Notes under the pieces: model-generated | What the model saw: the letters and a program-made list of their open reading frames with translations, nothing else | Databases searched by the model: none | What the model was told of the DNA's origin: nothing | Shown: positions 36,822 to 45,340 of the stretch, one piece after another | Numbering within the stretch: the first letter of the stretch is position 1 | Layout: each line of letters starts with the position of its first letter | Virus record (IMG/VR): IMGVR_UViG_3300021959_007110 | Span: 1 to 57,071 of that record | Length of the DNA stretch: 57,071 nt | Direction: 5' to 3' (one strand) | Source of the DNA: a virus | Made by a program: the position numbers and the translations under genes

Positions 36822-37551
36822 AATTATTACTCCATACGTATTTGAAAACGAAATTAAAAATCATAAAAATATATTCTGGGAACTAGACGTACACTATGAT
36901 CGTGATGTCGCTGGTATAGGATGTGATCTAATGTTTCAAAAAATGTGGAATCAATTTCCTAACGATGACATATTTATTTTACACGCTGACATGGCACCTC
37001 ACCATGACGGGTGGTTTGAGGAGGTGCTAGATTATGTCGATAAATATCCAGAAGCAGGAATGTTTGGTTGTTTGTTATTGTACCCAGCAAAAAACGAGGA
37101 TAGCGAATATTTCGTACAGTGCGCAGGAGGAAAGTTCACAGACAATCGACCAGATCACTTCGGAAGTGGGCTCGTACTTGAAAACAGGACAGCCTTTAAG
37201 GAGCAGCTTGAAACTGATACAGGACAGTACGATTCCACGCGCTCCGTCGCCTGGACAACATTTGGAGGTTGTTACCTCAGAAGGGAATTTCTCAATTCCG
37301 TGGGCGACTTTGACCCCTCCTTTGAATGGACATACAACAGAGATGTCGATTACTGCTTGTCTGGAAGAAAAAATGGTTTCAGCATCTATCAGATTCCTGT
37401 ACGACTCTTCCATCATGAATCCAGAGATACTAAAAGATTGAAGGACGATAATAAAGCAGCTATGGAAATGAGAAACCTGGAGCGTCTACAGACGAAATGG
37501 GCAAACTCAAAATTTTACAAAACGCTGGACAAGGAGATAAAAAGTGAGTAA
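36811..37551 (+). CDS. Glycosyltransferase family 2-like protein
   Basis: A 246-residue protein. DDIFILHADMAPHHDGWFEE (DxD-like HAD near residue 55), GMFGCLLLYPAKNEDSEYFV, TTFGGCYLRREFLNSVGDFD, FEWTYNRDVDYCLSGRKNGF (the ED/RD..YC..G block of GT2) and RLFHHESRDTK. An inverting sugar transferase. The middle and end of the gene (about 37100-37520) are distinctly richer in G+C and use different codons from neighbours, suggesting recent acquisition. Confidence 0.85.
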   Translation: MTVKIITPYVFENEIKNHKNIFWELDVHYDRDVAGIGCDLMFQKMWNQFPNDDIFILHADMAPHHDGWFEEVLDYVDKYPEAGMFGCLLLYPAKNEDSEYFVQCAGGKFTDNRPDHFGSGLVLENRTAFKEQLETDTGQYDSTRSVAWTTFGGCYLRREFLNSVGDFDPSFEWTYNRDVDYCLSGRKNGFSIYQIPVRLFHHESRDTKRLKDDNKAAMEMRNLERLQTKWANSKFYKTLDKEIKSE

Positions 37552-37765
37552 AGTGTTTATAAGTAAAAAAGAATTAGAAGAAGCGGTATTACGAAAAAAA
37601 AATAAAATGACTCCTTTCTTATTCATTTTTGTATGGTTTTATGCAATATTATGTTTAGTAACCTTGCTACCTGTAGTGTTTATATGGTGCGCATTTACTT
37701 TAGCAGTTATTCTTGCATATTTACCGTTTTACTTCATTGATAAAATATTGTTTGAAAAGGAATAA
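37544..37765 (+). CDS. Small two-pass membrane protein, 73 aa
   Basis: Begins MSKVFISKKELEEAVLRKKN (basic cytoplasmic helix), then two membrane segments at about 24-46 and 48-68 (FLFIFVWFYAILCLVTLLPV and VFIWCAFTLAVILAYLPFYF), ending FIDKILFEKE. Could anchor the glycan enzymes or flip a lipid intermediate, but no signature identifies it. Confidence 0.6.
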   Translation: MSKVFISKKELEEAVLRKKNKMTPFLFIFVWFYAILCLVTLLPVVFIWCAFTLAVILAYLPFYFIDKILFEKE

Positions 37766-37767
37766 AT

Positions 37768-38514
37768 ATGAGTAAATTAAATCACGCATGGGTTAAGGCA
37801 GCCCTTGAGCAAGCTGATAATGAAAGATCTAAAATCTCTGAGCGGGAAAGAGAATTACACGGATTATCTTCTACACGCCTGAAATGTCTTATTAATAATC
37901 TCTGCGCAGCAGAAAAAACAAACTATTTAGAAATTGGGGTATACAAAGGATCTACCATTATATCTGCGGTTATGGGTAACGACGTCAAAGCGGTAGGTGT
38001 TGATAATTTTATGTACGACGAGAGAGAGCCTAGAAAGTGGGCCCCGGAAGGTGATATTTGGTACAATGTAAAATCTCAAATGGAAGCAAATATCAAACGA
38101 TATGATCTCCATCCAGAAACCAAAATTCCAGGAGCAATAACTCTCATTGAAAAATCTTTTGAGGAAGTAGAGTGGGCCAAACAACCTAAGTTTAATGTAT
38201 GTTTATTTGATGTCTCTCCTATAAATCAAAAAGTCTATGATGATTTTTTTGAAAAAGTTATAGTGTCCTTAGCACAAGAATGTGTCGTAGTATTTACTGG
38301 GCAATCAAATGCTCAACACGCGGAGGAGCTCAATAAAACTTTAATTCGCCACCAAGATAAATTAGATATTCAATATAGTGAATTAAGAATATCTGGAGGA
38401 TTAGCTGATGCTACTAGATACTATAGTGGAGCTAGGATTATTGGTATTAAGAAAAAGTCCGGTTCATTTATTAAGAAACCTTCAGCACCAAAGGCTAATA
38501 CAACTGTAAAATGA
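37768..38514 (+). CDS. Class I SAM-dependent methyltransferase (CmcI/Methyltransf_24-like)
   Basis: A 248-residue protein. NYLEIGVYKGSTIISAVMGN is motif I (E-x-G-x-x-x-G), VKAVGVDNFMYDEREPR is motif II with acidic D, KFNVCLFDVSPINQKVYDDF is the post-I strand with Asp, and VVVFTGQSNAQ follows. The family methylates small molecules or sugars. It lies in the glycan operon, so an O-methyl sugar is a reasonable product. The C-terminal tail is basic. Confidence 0.78.
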   Translation: MSKLNHAWVKAALEQADNERSKISERERELHGLSSTRLKCLINNLCAAEKTNYLEIGVYKGSTIISAVMGNDVKAVGVDNFMYDEREPRKWAPEGDIWYNVKSQMEANIKRYDLHPETKIPGAITLIEKSFEEVEWAKQPKFNVCLFDVSPINQKVYDDFFEKVIVSLAQECVVVFTGQSNAQHAEELNKTLIRHQDKLDIQYSELRISGGLADATRYYSGARIIGIKKKSGSFIKKPSAPKANTTVK

Positions 38515-38900
38515 TATATGCCGCATACGGTACTAATCTTTGTGTAAAAAGAATGAAAAGCATATGTCCAGATGCTTTATTCTTAGGGTCGAAGATCATT
38601 AATAACTGGAAACTTGTTTTTAATAAGCTTCCAAACCTTATACCAGAAGAAGGATGTAACTGTGGTATAGGTCTTTGGGAAATAAGCTTAGAGTGTGAAA
38701 AAAATTTAGATAAATGGGAAGAAGGATACTTCAAAGATTATATTACAGACGAAAAATTTTTAATATACAGAATGAAAAAACCAGGATTATCTCTCCCTGA
38801 TAAAAAAGTTTTAAATTACGTCAAAAAAGGTTTTGAAGATTTTAACCTACCTACAGAATTACTAACAGAAGCCTTAAAAGCTTCAATCAAAGAGGATTAA
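38511..38900 (+). CDS. Gamma-glutamylcyclotransferase-like (AIG2) protein
   Basis: A 129-residue protein. MIYAAYGTNLCVKRMKSICP is the first family motif (Y-G-S/T-N-L), then GCNCGIGLWEISLECEKNLD and KWEEGYFKDYITDEKFLIYR (compare LD.yEG...Y in the family). The family cleaves gamma-glutamyl amines with 5-oxoproline release. In phages it may act on glutamyl-modified metabolites or peptides. ATGA overlap with the methyltransferase. Confidence 0.7.
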   Translation: MIYAAYGTNLCVKRMKSICPDALFLGSKIINNWKLVFNKLPNLIPEEGCNCGIGLWEISLECEKNLDKWEEGYFKDYITDEKFLIYRMKKPGLSLPDKKVLNYVKKGFEDFNLPTELLTEALKASIKED

Positions 38901-38906
38901 CTAAAT

Positions 38907-39761
38907 ATGAAAAAGAAGTCAGCAATTAGCCTGATTAGCTATGACGCAAATCGTTTCTTAGCAGATAGTATTAAAAGATACTATGCTTATGTAGACGAAA
39001 TTGTTCTCGGTATAGATAAAGACAGAATTACTTGGAGTGGTAACAGCTTTACTATCGATGAAAATGAACTTTGGTCTCAATTACAGAAAATTGATACTGA
39101 AGGCAAAATATCTATTATTGAAGAGGATTTTCATAAATCTAAAATAGCAATTGAGAACGATAACTATGAAAGAAATTTTTTAAAAGCTCAGTGTAGCCAT
39201 GACTGGATTTTCTCATTTGATGCAGATGAGATGTTAGTTAATCCTAAAGAATTTTTCTATGAGTACTGTCCTATAGTAGAAAACTACTATAATAAAGTTG
39301 ATATTTTAATGACCTGGGCTACTCCTTATAAGACGGTAGAAGACGAGGCTGGAGAATCTTTTTGCTTATTCATTGCAAACGAAGATGATACACCATTTTT
39401 TGGGGAAAACCAAGGAGTTGTGACCTCAAAAGATAGTACTTACACATATGCTAGATGGACAGATAAATCAGCAGGAGGAACAGCTAATAGAGTACGTTCG
39501 CCTCTTGTAGCGATTCATTGGAGTCTGTGCAGGCCTGATAATGAATTACACGAAAAAATTAACAATATAGGACATTCTGACATTGTAGAAAAAGATCCTT
39601 TTTATCAAATTTGGTCTCAGGTAAATATCAATAATTATCACGAACTTCATAATTTTAAAACATCTGGGCTAGGAGAGGCTCAATGGCCTAAGTTGAGAGC
39701 CATTCCTATTGATGAAGTAGAAAATTATATTAAACAACATATTACAGGAGCTTATCAATGA
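38907..39761 (+). CDS. Glycosyltransferase family 2-like protein
   Basis: A 284-residue protein. KKKSAISLISYDANRFLADS, YYAYVDEIVLGIDKDRITWS, HDWIFSFDADEMLVNPKEFF with the FDADE (DxD) motif near residue 103, and GGTANRVRSPLVAIHWSLCR near 195. The N-terminal strand-loop plus DADE is typical of GT2-like enzymes acting on surface glycans. Overlaps the next glycosyltransferase by four bases. Confidence 0.75.
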   Translation: MKKKSAISLISYDANRFLADSIKRYYAYVDEIVLGIDKDRITWSGNSFTIDENELWSQLQKIDTEGKISIIEEDFHKSKIAIENDNYERNFLKAQCSHDWIFSFDADEMLVNPKEFFYEYCPIVENYYNKVDILMTWATPYKTVEDEAGESFCLFIANEDDTPFFGENQGVVTSKDSTYTYARWTDKSAGGTANRVRSPLVAIHWSLCRPDNELHEKINNIGHSDIVEKDPFYQIWSQVNINNYHELHNFKTSGLGEAQWPKLRAIPIDEVENYIKQHITGAYQ

Positions 39762-40921
39762 GAATAGAGATAGTAGGAAAGTTCTATGATAATCATTCAC
39801 TATCAATTATCAATAGAAAATTAGCCATTGGTCTAAATATGTCAGATAATATAGATGTTTACGTTACACCACTAGATTCATTTGATCCGGCGCACAAACT
39901 TTCAAAGAGTCATACAAAAATCATAAAGAATCTTGAAGCAAAAGAGCAATCAGAACCGCCAGAAATTCAAATCAGACACTGTTATCCGCCAGTATGGACT
40001 TGGCCCGTACATGAAATGACAAAAGTTATCTATATTCAACCTTGGGAATATGCAAAAGCTCCTTTTGAGTGGCAATACAAGTTTGAAACCTTTGCGGATG
40101 CGCTAATAGTACCTAGTAATTATGTCGCATCAGTATTTAAACAAGGTGGTTTAGATCCTGATAATATTTTTGTTGTGCCTAATGGCTTTGATGATACTAT
40201 CTTCAACAAAGAAGAGGCAGATGATCATCCGTTTATAAAAAAAGATAGGTTTAATTTTGTATATGTAGGAAATACTCAGTGGAGAAAGGGCTTAGATATT
40301 ATGCTCAACTCTTGGAGTAAAGTTTTCAAAAAATATGATAAAACTACTCTCATTGTTAAAGATAATCCTGCAATTTATGGAAAAAATAATGCCATCAGCG
40401 AAATCATTAAAATGCAATATAAAACAGGATGTGCTGAAATTATATATATCGACGATGCGTTATCCGACGAAGAAATGGCGCAGATCTTTAAATTAAGTAA
40501 AGCAGTCGTGCATCCATATAGGGCCGAAGGTTTTGGTATGCATATTCAAGAAGCTTTTGCTTGTGGTTGTATTCCTATCGTATCAGCGGATGGCCCAACC
40601 GAAGATTTTATTCCTTCTGATATAGGATTTAGAATTAATGTAGAGCAAAAACCTATTGATATTATGGCAGATAGTATATTTGCTGCTAAATCGGGCGACG
40701 CTATGACAATGATGAGCAGTCACTCGTTTGCTAATGAACCTTCTGGACAACACTTAGAAAAAATTCTACAATATGTATACCATCATCATGATAAAAAAGT
40801 TATGTTAGATGCCGTAAGTGATGCTAAGTTAGAAAATACGTGGGACAATGTTATTAACCACTACATAAAGGCGATTGAAAATGTCTATTCCAGAAACAAA
40901 GTTAACAGATTCAGAAATTGA
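39758..40921 (+). CDS. Glycosyltransferase family 4 (GT-B)
   Basis: A 387-residue protein. IVPSNYVASVFKQGGLDPDN and IFVVPNGFDDTIFN form the linker; NFVYVGNTQWRKGLDIMLNS starts the donor domain, and AVVHPYRAEGFGMHIQEAFA (E-x7-E: EGFGM..QEA) with CGCIPIVSADGPTEDF are hallmarks of GT4 retaining enzymes. Substrate unknown. It sits at the end of the sugar block and overlaps the Fe-S carrier gene in its last 41 bases. Confidence 0.9.
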   Translation: MRIEIVGKFYDNHSLSIINRKLAIGLNMSDNIDVYVTPLDSFDPAHKLSKSHTKIIKNLEAKEQSEPPEIQIRHCYPPVWTWPVHEMTKVIYIQPWEYAKAPFEWQYKFETFADALIVPSNYVASVFKQGGLDPDNIFVVPNGFDDTIFNKEEADDHPFIKKDRFNFVYVGNTQWRKGLDIMLNSWSKVFKKYDKTTLIVKDNPAIYGKNNAISEIIKMQYKTGCAEIIYIDDALSDEEMAQIFKLSKAVVHPYRAEGFGMHIQEAFACGCIPIVSADGPTEDFIPSDIGFRINVEQKPIDIMADSIFAAKSGDAMTMMSSHSFANEPSGQHLEKILQYVYHHHDKKVMLDAVSDAKLENTWDNVINHYIKAIENVYSRNKVNRFRN

Positions 40922-41423
40922 TCAGTTTTTTGCTGATCTAGAAGCTCAAGCAGATAAGGATGAGATATCTCGTCTTGCACAACAAGTGTTAAATAAACAC
41001 AAAATGCAAGAGCCTACTCTTGAAGAAAAAGTATTATCTGATTTTCACGGTCACGCACCTATAATAGAGTCAGAATACGAAGGGCAGCTTCCTAAACTCA
41101 CTGCAAAAGCTAAAATTTATATACTCTCTAATCTAGAGCCTGGACAGATGTTTAGGTTTGGGGTGTCTGGTGGTGGTTGTAGTGGTTTTAACTACCTGTT
41201 CGATGTAGCAGAAGAACTTGAAGATGATGATATTAAGTTTTGTGATGATCCCCCCTCTGTTGTTGATCCTGAAAGTATAAAGTTTTTGTATGGAAGCACC
41301 ATAGATTTAGTTACAAGTGGTATGAATAAACAATTATCAGTAGAAAACCCAGGAGCTAAAGCCTCTTGTGGGTGTGGAACTAGTTTTGCTTATGATGAAG
41401 AGCTTCTGGATATGTATACATGA
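40881..41423 (+). CDS. A-type iron-sulfur carrier (IscA/ErpA/HesB) with N-terminal extension
   Basis: Start MSIPETKLTDSEIDQFFADL at 40881; 180 residues, while bacterial IscA is about 107. Residues 75-180 are the A-type fold: KLTAKAKIYILSNLEPGQMF, RFGVSGGGCSGFNYLFDVAE (first Cys) and NPGAKASCGCGTSFAYDEEL (C-G-C). The first 75 residues are an added helical, acidic domain (ADLEAQADKDEISRLAQQVL). It passes Fe-S clusters to targets. In this phage these could include viral or host enzymes under stress; no viral Fe-S target is clear since the oxygenase lacks its cluster. Confidence 0.85.
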   Translation: MSIPETKLTDSEIDQFFADLEAQADKDEISRLAQQVLNKHKMQEPTLEEKVLSDFHGHAPIIESEYEGQLPKLTAKAKIYILSNLEPGQMFRFGVSGGGCSGFNYLFDVAEELEDDDIKFCDDPPSVVDPESIKFLYGSTIDLVTSGMNKQLSVENPGAKASCGCGTSFAYDEELLDMYT

Positions 41424-42052
41424 CAGAATATAATTGGATCACTAAAGAAAGTAAACTTCCTTGGTTGGTTTTAGATATTGATATTCCTTATAAAAAAATG
41501 CACGCAGAGGCAATCGCTCTTAAAAAAGAGTTTGTAGCTCACAGAGATCAAGACTATGGAGGTGGTTACAGACACCAAGGGTGGAGAAGTCTTTGTATTC
41601 ACGGCATAGATGCTTATAAAACTAATCATTATGATCAATACGGTTTTAAAAGTAATGACGAAGTTCCTTACTGTTGGACACATATAGCAGAACGTTGTCC
41701 GGTTACTGTAGATTTTTTTAAAAATAAGTTCCCGTATAAAAGATACCATAGATTGCGCTTTATGTTATTAGAGCCGGGGGGATTCATAACCCCTCACGAA
41801 GATACTGACAAAAATGTGTTATCTCCTGTTAACATTGCTCTCAATACTCCAAAAGATTGCATGTTTAAAATGAAGGGACATGAAGGATTCGTGCCCTTAA
41901 CTGACGGTAAGGCAGTGCTATTAGACGTGGGAAACACTCACGCCGTATATAATAAAAGTAATGAAGATAGATACCACATCATAGTTCATGGTGTTAAAAC
42001 TAAAGAGTACGAGGATTTGGTAGAACGCAGCTATGCGAAAAATGGGAATTAA
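41420..42052 (+). CDS. Aspartyl/asparaginyl beta-hydroxylase-like 2OG oxygenase
   Basis: A 210-residue protein. RLRFMLLEPGGFITPHEDTD has the H-x-D motif near 126, VNIALNTPKDCMFKMKGHEG, then AVLLDVGNTHAVYNKSNEDR (distal His) and YHIIVHG with 2OG Arg in EDRYHI. The LNTPK and NTHAVYN blocks are typical of Asp/Asn hydroxylases. It lies with an IscA and glycan genes. It may hydroxylate a side chain on a viral or host protein. ATGA overlap. Confidence 0.82.
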   Translation: MTEYNWITKESKLPWLVLDIDIPYKKMHAEAIALKKEFVAHRDQDYGGGYRHQGWRSLCIHGIDAYKTNHYDQYGFKSNDEVPYCWTHIAERCPVTVDFFKNKFPYKRYHRLRFMLLEPGGFITPHEDTDKNVLSPVNIALNTPKDCMFKMKGHEGFVPLTDGKAVLLDVGNTHAVYNKSNEDRYHIIVHGVKTKEYEDLVERSYAKNGN

Positions 42053-43409
42053 TAAAAACTACGTTGTAGGCATATATGATGACTCTAAGTTTAGTTTTCA
42101 CATGTCACGAGGACAAAAGTTCAAAGAAATAACTGAATTTTTTACTAGATTTAAATACTTCGGACCTATAGTCGTAGGTAAATCAGTTAATGAAGTTTTA
42201 GATAAAGCTTGTGAGCACGGTGTTGATTACTGTATAGTCCAATCTGTGGGACATATAATAAAAGATGCTTTCTTTTTTAGGCACATAGAGAAGTGGATCG
42301 ATAGACAAAACTTCTTTGTGACAGGTCACATCATGGATAAAAATTCAAAAAATATTAATAACCCAGAAGGTAAAGAGGGCTATTACGGACTCCATAAACA
42401 GTGTATTTTAGTTAACTTAGACTACTATAAAAAATTTGATCGTCCTGTTTTTGGGGATAAAAATTCTACGAAAGATGAGACAGTAGCAAAAGCTAAAAGA
42501 CATGCTAAGGATATTCATGACGATTATACTCCTTTATCTCTAGCCCCTACTCACGAGTCTACTATTTGTACTCCTCTTGTAGATGGATGGAATTTTATAA
42601 ATACTAGTCTTGAAAATGGATTAATAGTGTATAATTTTCATCCTAAAATAAGAGATCATAAACAGTACCTTTATCCTACCTCTAGTGCAGAAGAACTTTC
42701 TCAACAACTCTCTTGGATTATTAATATTGTAGAATACGCACCTACTTGCGTCTTTTTTTGGAATACAGAGAATTATAAAGATCTTAAATATGTTAAGATG
42801 GAAAAACCAATCAAAAAACTGTACTCTGTTGCAGCTAGTTTCAAACCTAACATGATTCTTAATACTTATGGATTTGAAGATGATTCAGAAGTAGTATTTT
42901 TTGATTATAGTAAACAAGCTCTTGCATTCAAAAAACTTCTTTTAACTCACTGGGACGGAGAAGATTATCCTGGATTTTTGAACTGGGCAGAACAAAAGTA
43001 TAGTATTAACGAAACTAAAGGAGCAGAAACAGAAACTAATACTCGTCAAGGTCTATGGGAACGAGAAATTAGTTGGTGGGAAAATGAAAAAGCTATCAAA
43101 GAACATTGGGATAGGTACAAAAAACTAAAACATGAGTTTATTCACGTTGATATTTGTGAAAATCCTGAGTTTGTAACTTCTCAAATTACACCTGATGATA
43201 ATTCAGTGATATGGTGGAGTAATGCATTTCATACAGTTAATGCCCAATACCTAAGAGGTTTACAAGGGGTCACAGATTGTTATAATAAATGGTTGGAACA
43301 AATAGCTAGTAAAAATGATAGTCTTTACATATTTGGCAAAGATTATTTAGACAAACCAGTAGAGGGTGGCACATTAAAGGAGTACTTAAATGGATATAGA
43401 AAGACTTAA
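42033..43409 (+). CDS. Large protein of unknown function, 458 aa
   Basis: Begins MRKMGINKNYVVGIYDDSKF. The first 200 residues have a strand/helix order with GVDYCIVQSVGHIIKDAFFF and YGLHKQCILVNLDYYKKFDR that resembles glycosyltransferase-like GT-A domains but without a clear DxD. The second half (SVAASFKPNMILNTYGFEDD, SEVVFFDYSKQALAFKKLL, NSVIWWSNAFHTVNAQYLRG) resembles a fold seen in large marine-phage proteins. No catalytic motif is sure. It lies between two 2OG oxygenases and may carry the glycan scaffold. Confidence 0.5.
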   Translation: MRKMGINKNYVVGIYDDSKFSFHMSRGQKFKEITEFFTRFKYFGPIVVGKSVNEVLDKACEHGVDYCIVQSVGHIIKDAFFFRHIEKWIDRQNFFVTGHIMDKNSKNINNPEGKEGYYGLHKQCILVNLDYYKKFDRPVFGDKNSTKDETVAKAKRHAKDIHDDYTPLSLAPTHESTICTPLVDGWNFINTSLENGLIVYNFHPKIRDHKQYLYPTSSAEELSQQLSWIINIVEYAPTCVFFWNTENYKDLKYVKMEKPIKKLYSVAASFKPNMILNTYGFEDDSEVVFFDYSKQALAFKKLLLTHWDGEDYPGFLNWAEQKYSINETKGAETETNTRQGLWEREISWWENEKAIKEHWDRYKKLKHEFIHVDICENPEFVTSQITPDDNSVIWWSNAFHTVNAQYLRGLQGVTDCYNKWLEQIASKNDSLYIFGKDYLDKPVEGGTLKEYLNGYRKT

Positions 43410-43590
43410 ATTATTCAAAAGTGAAGAAGATATCAAGTCGTTTGCTAAAGTAAACGGTTACGGAGATAAAGGTATCGAAAAGCTTATTAATGAGTGGAAA
43501 GCGGCTCTCGTAGCCCCCACAAAAGAAATAAAAAAAGGTAAGAAAAAGTTTGGATTCTTAAGTAGTAATGATTATTCGTCCAAAGACTAA
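43390..43590 (+). CDS. Small charged protein, 66 aa
   Basis: Begins MDIERLKLFKSEEDIKSFAK, then VNGYGDKGIEKLINEWKAAL and a Lys-rich end (KKGKKKFGFLSSNDYSSKD). Small helical, rich in Lys/Glu. Overlaps both neighbours by about 20 bases. Not recognised; perhaps a helper of the flanking enzymes. Confidence 0.5.
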   Translation: MDIERLKLFKSEEDIKSFAKVNGYGDKGIEKLINEWKAALVAPTKEIKKGKKKFGFLSSNDYSSKD

Positions 43591-44161
43591 ATTACAATTT
43601 GATAACAGTTGGTTAGATACATTAAAATTTGAAGAACATTCAGATTATGATCTAGCAGGTCATGTAAGCGCTATCGCTGTCAAAAGTGAATCTGGAAAGG
43701 TATTTGATTTTTATAGATCCGACCCCTTAGAAATACCTAAAGATTTTAAGTATACTGCTTTGTATAACAAGATTGATGCAGTCAAAAAACTAACAGACTT
43801 TTTTCAAATAGAAACCACTAGAGTTAGAATACATCGACAACTACCAGGTCAGACAATCCCTATGCACACGGATGATAATAACATCAAAGCTACTGACTCG
43901 GCTCATTACAGACTAAGAATGTTAACAGCACTTTCCGAAAGTGAAGATTTTATATACAGGTTTTCGATAGACAACGAAATAGAAGAATATTCTCTTAAAA
44001 AAGGAGAAAGTATTATATTTGATCCAGATAAAGTAGCTCACGGTATGGTTAATAAGTCAAAAACAGATATTAGATACTGTTTTGTTCAGATCTTTAAAGC
44101 GTACCCAATAGCAAACTGGACAAAAAATTTTATTAATGATGAAGCAACAATAGTGCTATGA
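43568..44161 (+). CDS. 2OG/Fe(II) oxygenase of the aspartyl-hydroxylase-like type
   Basis: A 197-residue protein. TTRVRIHRQLPGQTIPMHTD gives H-x-D (HTD) near residue 100, HYRLRMLTALSESEDFIYRF, then KKGESIIFDPDKVAHGMVNK (distal His near 160) and DIRYCFVQIF with the Arg. Same double-stranded beta-helix as the gene at 41420 but poorly similar, so it is either an old duplication or a separate gain. Target unknown. ATGA overlap with the PC4-like gene. Confidence 0.72.
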   Translation: MIIRPKTKLQFDNSWLDTLKFEEHSDYDLAGHVSAIAVKSESGKVFDFYRSDPLEIPKDFKYTALYNKIDAVKKLTDFFQIETTRVRIHRQLPGQTIPMHTDDNNIKATDSAHYRLRMLTALSESEDFIYRFSIDNEIEEYSLKKGESIIFDPDKVAHGMVNKSKTDIRYCFVQIFKAYPIANWTKNFINDEATIVL

Positions 44162-44436
44162 ATAAAGATTTTGGTACAGCCTTTCACAAACCTAATGGTA
44201 ACGCAGTAAAAGTTACAGTAAACGAATTTAGAGAAAAATTATATCTTCACATAAGAGAGTATACTATGGATGGAGATACTGGTCAGTGGTTCCCTACTAA
44301 ATCAGGTTTTTCAATACCTGCTGATGAAGTTAGTTCGCTAATACCCTTGCTAGAAGATGCGAGTGATTTAGTAGCTAAAAGGTTCATCTGGAATACACAA
44401 CTAGAATTAGAATTGGAGAATGATTATGAGTATTAA
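44158..44436 (+). CDS. PC4-like ssDNA-binding transcription cofactor
   Basis: A 92-residue protein. KVTVNEFREKLYLHIREYTM, DGDTGQWFPTKSGFSIPADE and VSSLIPLLEDASDLVAKRF follow the PC4/Sub1 beta-sheet (K-V..f..k.yl.iRey....g...PtkkGisl....w..L). PC4 proteins bind ssDNA and assist transcription; phage and bacterial homologues help at promoters or replication forks. It begins the replication block of the right arm. Confidence 0.75.
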   Translation: MNKDFGTAFHKPNGNAVKVTVNEFREKLYLHIREYTMDGDTGQWFPTKSGFSIPADEVSSLIPLLEDASDLVAKRFIWNTQLELELENDYEY

Positions 44437-44734
44437 AGCTTGGAGCGATGAGCAAGAAGTTGAACTAATACATATGTATACTGAAGAAAACGAAAAAGAC
44501 GTTCATAAATTAGCGGAACACTTCTCAAAAGGTTATAGAAGTGTTATAAGTAAATTGGTTCAATTAAAAATTTATGAAAAACCAGAAATTTCAGAAGATG
44601 ATAAGTCGCAAACAGTTAAAGTTATGCTACGAGAGTTAGAAGATATTCTAGGTATTCAAGTTGAAGGAACTAATTTAAATAAAAAAGAAAACTTAAGTCA
44701 ACTTTTAGAGGCAATCAAAAAGAGGATAGAATGA
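44426..44734 (+). CDS. Small HTH-like (GcrA/SANT-type) protein, 102 aa
   Basis: GGAG before the ATG at 44426. MSIKAWSDEQEVELIHMYTE and HKLAEHFSKGYRSVISKLVQLKIY form a W-S-x-E-Q...L...F..R....KL.....Y pattern of Myb/SANT- or GcrA-like DNA binding domains. The C-terminal half (LRELEDILGIQVEGTNLNKK, ENLSQLLEAIKKRIE) is a helical pair. Likely a DNA-binding regulator of early genes. Confidence 0.6.
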   Translation: MSIKAWSDEQEVELIHMYTEENEKDVHKLAEHFSKGYRSVISKLVQLKIYEKPEISEDDKSQTVKVMLRELEDILGIQVEGTNLNKKENLSQLLEAIKKRIE

Positions 44735-45291
44735 ACGAAAGACATGAAGAATATATGAAACGTCGTATGAGAGAAGAAAATCAGTTAGAAGATTTAGCTC
44801 ATGATAGTAAGTATATTTATGAGTCACCAGATAACGGAAAAACTATATATCAGAGAAATATTGGAGCTACTAAGAGAAATCGCATAGTAAGATCTTGTCC
44901 AGAAGAGCAAAAAATTTATGATCATCTTGATGTAAAAATTGCACCTCAACAGAGTTCCGACGGCTACAAAACATTTACTGTTGGAGTTAGTTACGATGAG
45001 TCATTATTTCAACCAGTAAAAATAGAGTATAAATATAATGAAGATGTCTTACTTAAAGAATTTAAACAATATATTGATTCTACTTACGGTGAGCACTACT
45101 CAAAAGACAAATTTCAAGCTACTGAATTTATCGTAGATGGAGGACACGGTACAGGATTCTGTATTGGGAATGTTCTTAAGTACGCACAAAGATATGGGAA
45201 AAAGGGAACACGTGAAGACGCTCGTAAAGATTTGATGAAGGTTCTCCACTACTCCTTAATGCAACTTTATGTTCACGATTTAGAAAAATAA
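44731..45291 (+). CDS. DUF3310-like protein (phage nucleotide-associated family)
   Basis: A 186-residue protein. The C-terminal block FQATEFIVDGGHGTGFCIGN, VLKYAQRYGKKG, DLMKVLHYSLMQLYVHD matches DUF3310 (SaV-like), in which a GN..KY..R.g.K......Dl.K...Y pattern is diagnostic. The N-terminal half is extra. DUF3310 is frequent next to phage replication genes; the function is unknown. Followed by a 50-base gap before ligA. Confidence 0.68.
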   Translation: MNERHEEYMKRRMREENQLEDLAHDSKYIYESPDNGKTIYQRNIGATKRNRIVRSCPEEQKIYDHLDVKIAPQQSSDGYKTFTVGVSYDESLFQPVKIEYKYNEDVLLKEFKQYIDSTYGEHYSKDKFQATEFIVDGGHGTGFCIGNVLKYAQRYGKKGTREDARKDLMKVLHYSLMQLYVHDLEK

Positions 45292-45340
45292 AATATACTT
45301 TAAACTTTCTTAATGCTTATTTTTTCGATATTATCTTTAT

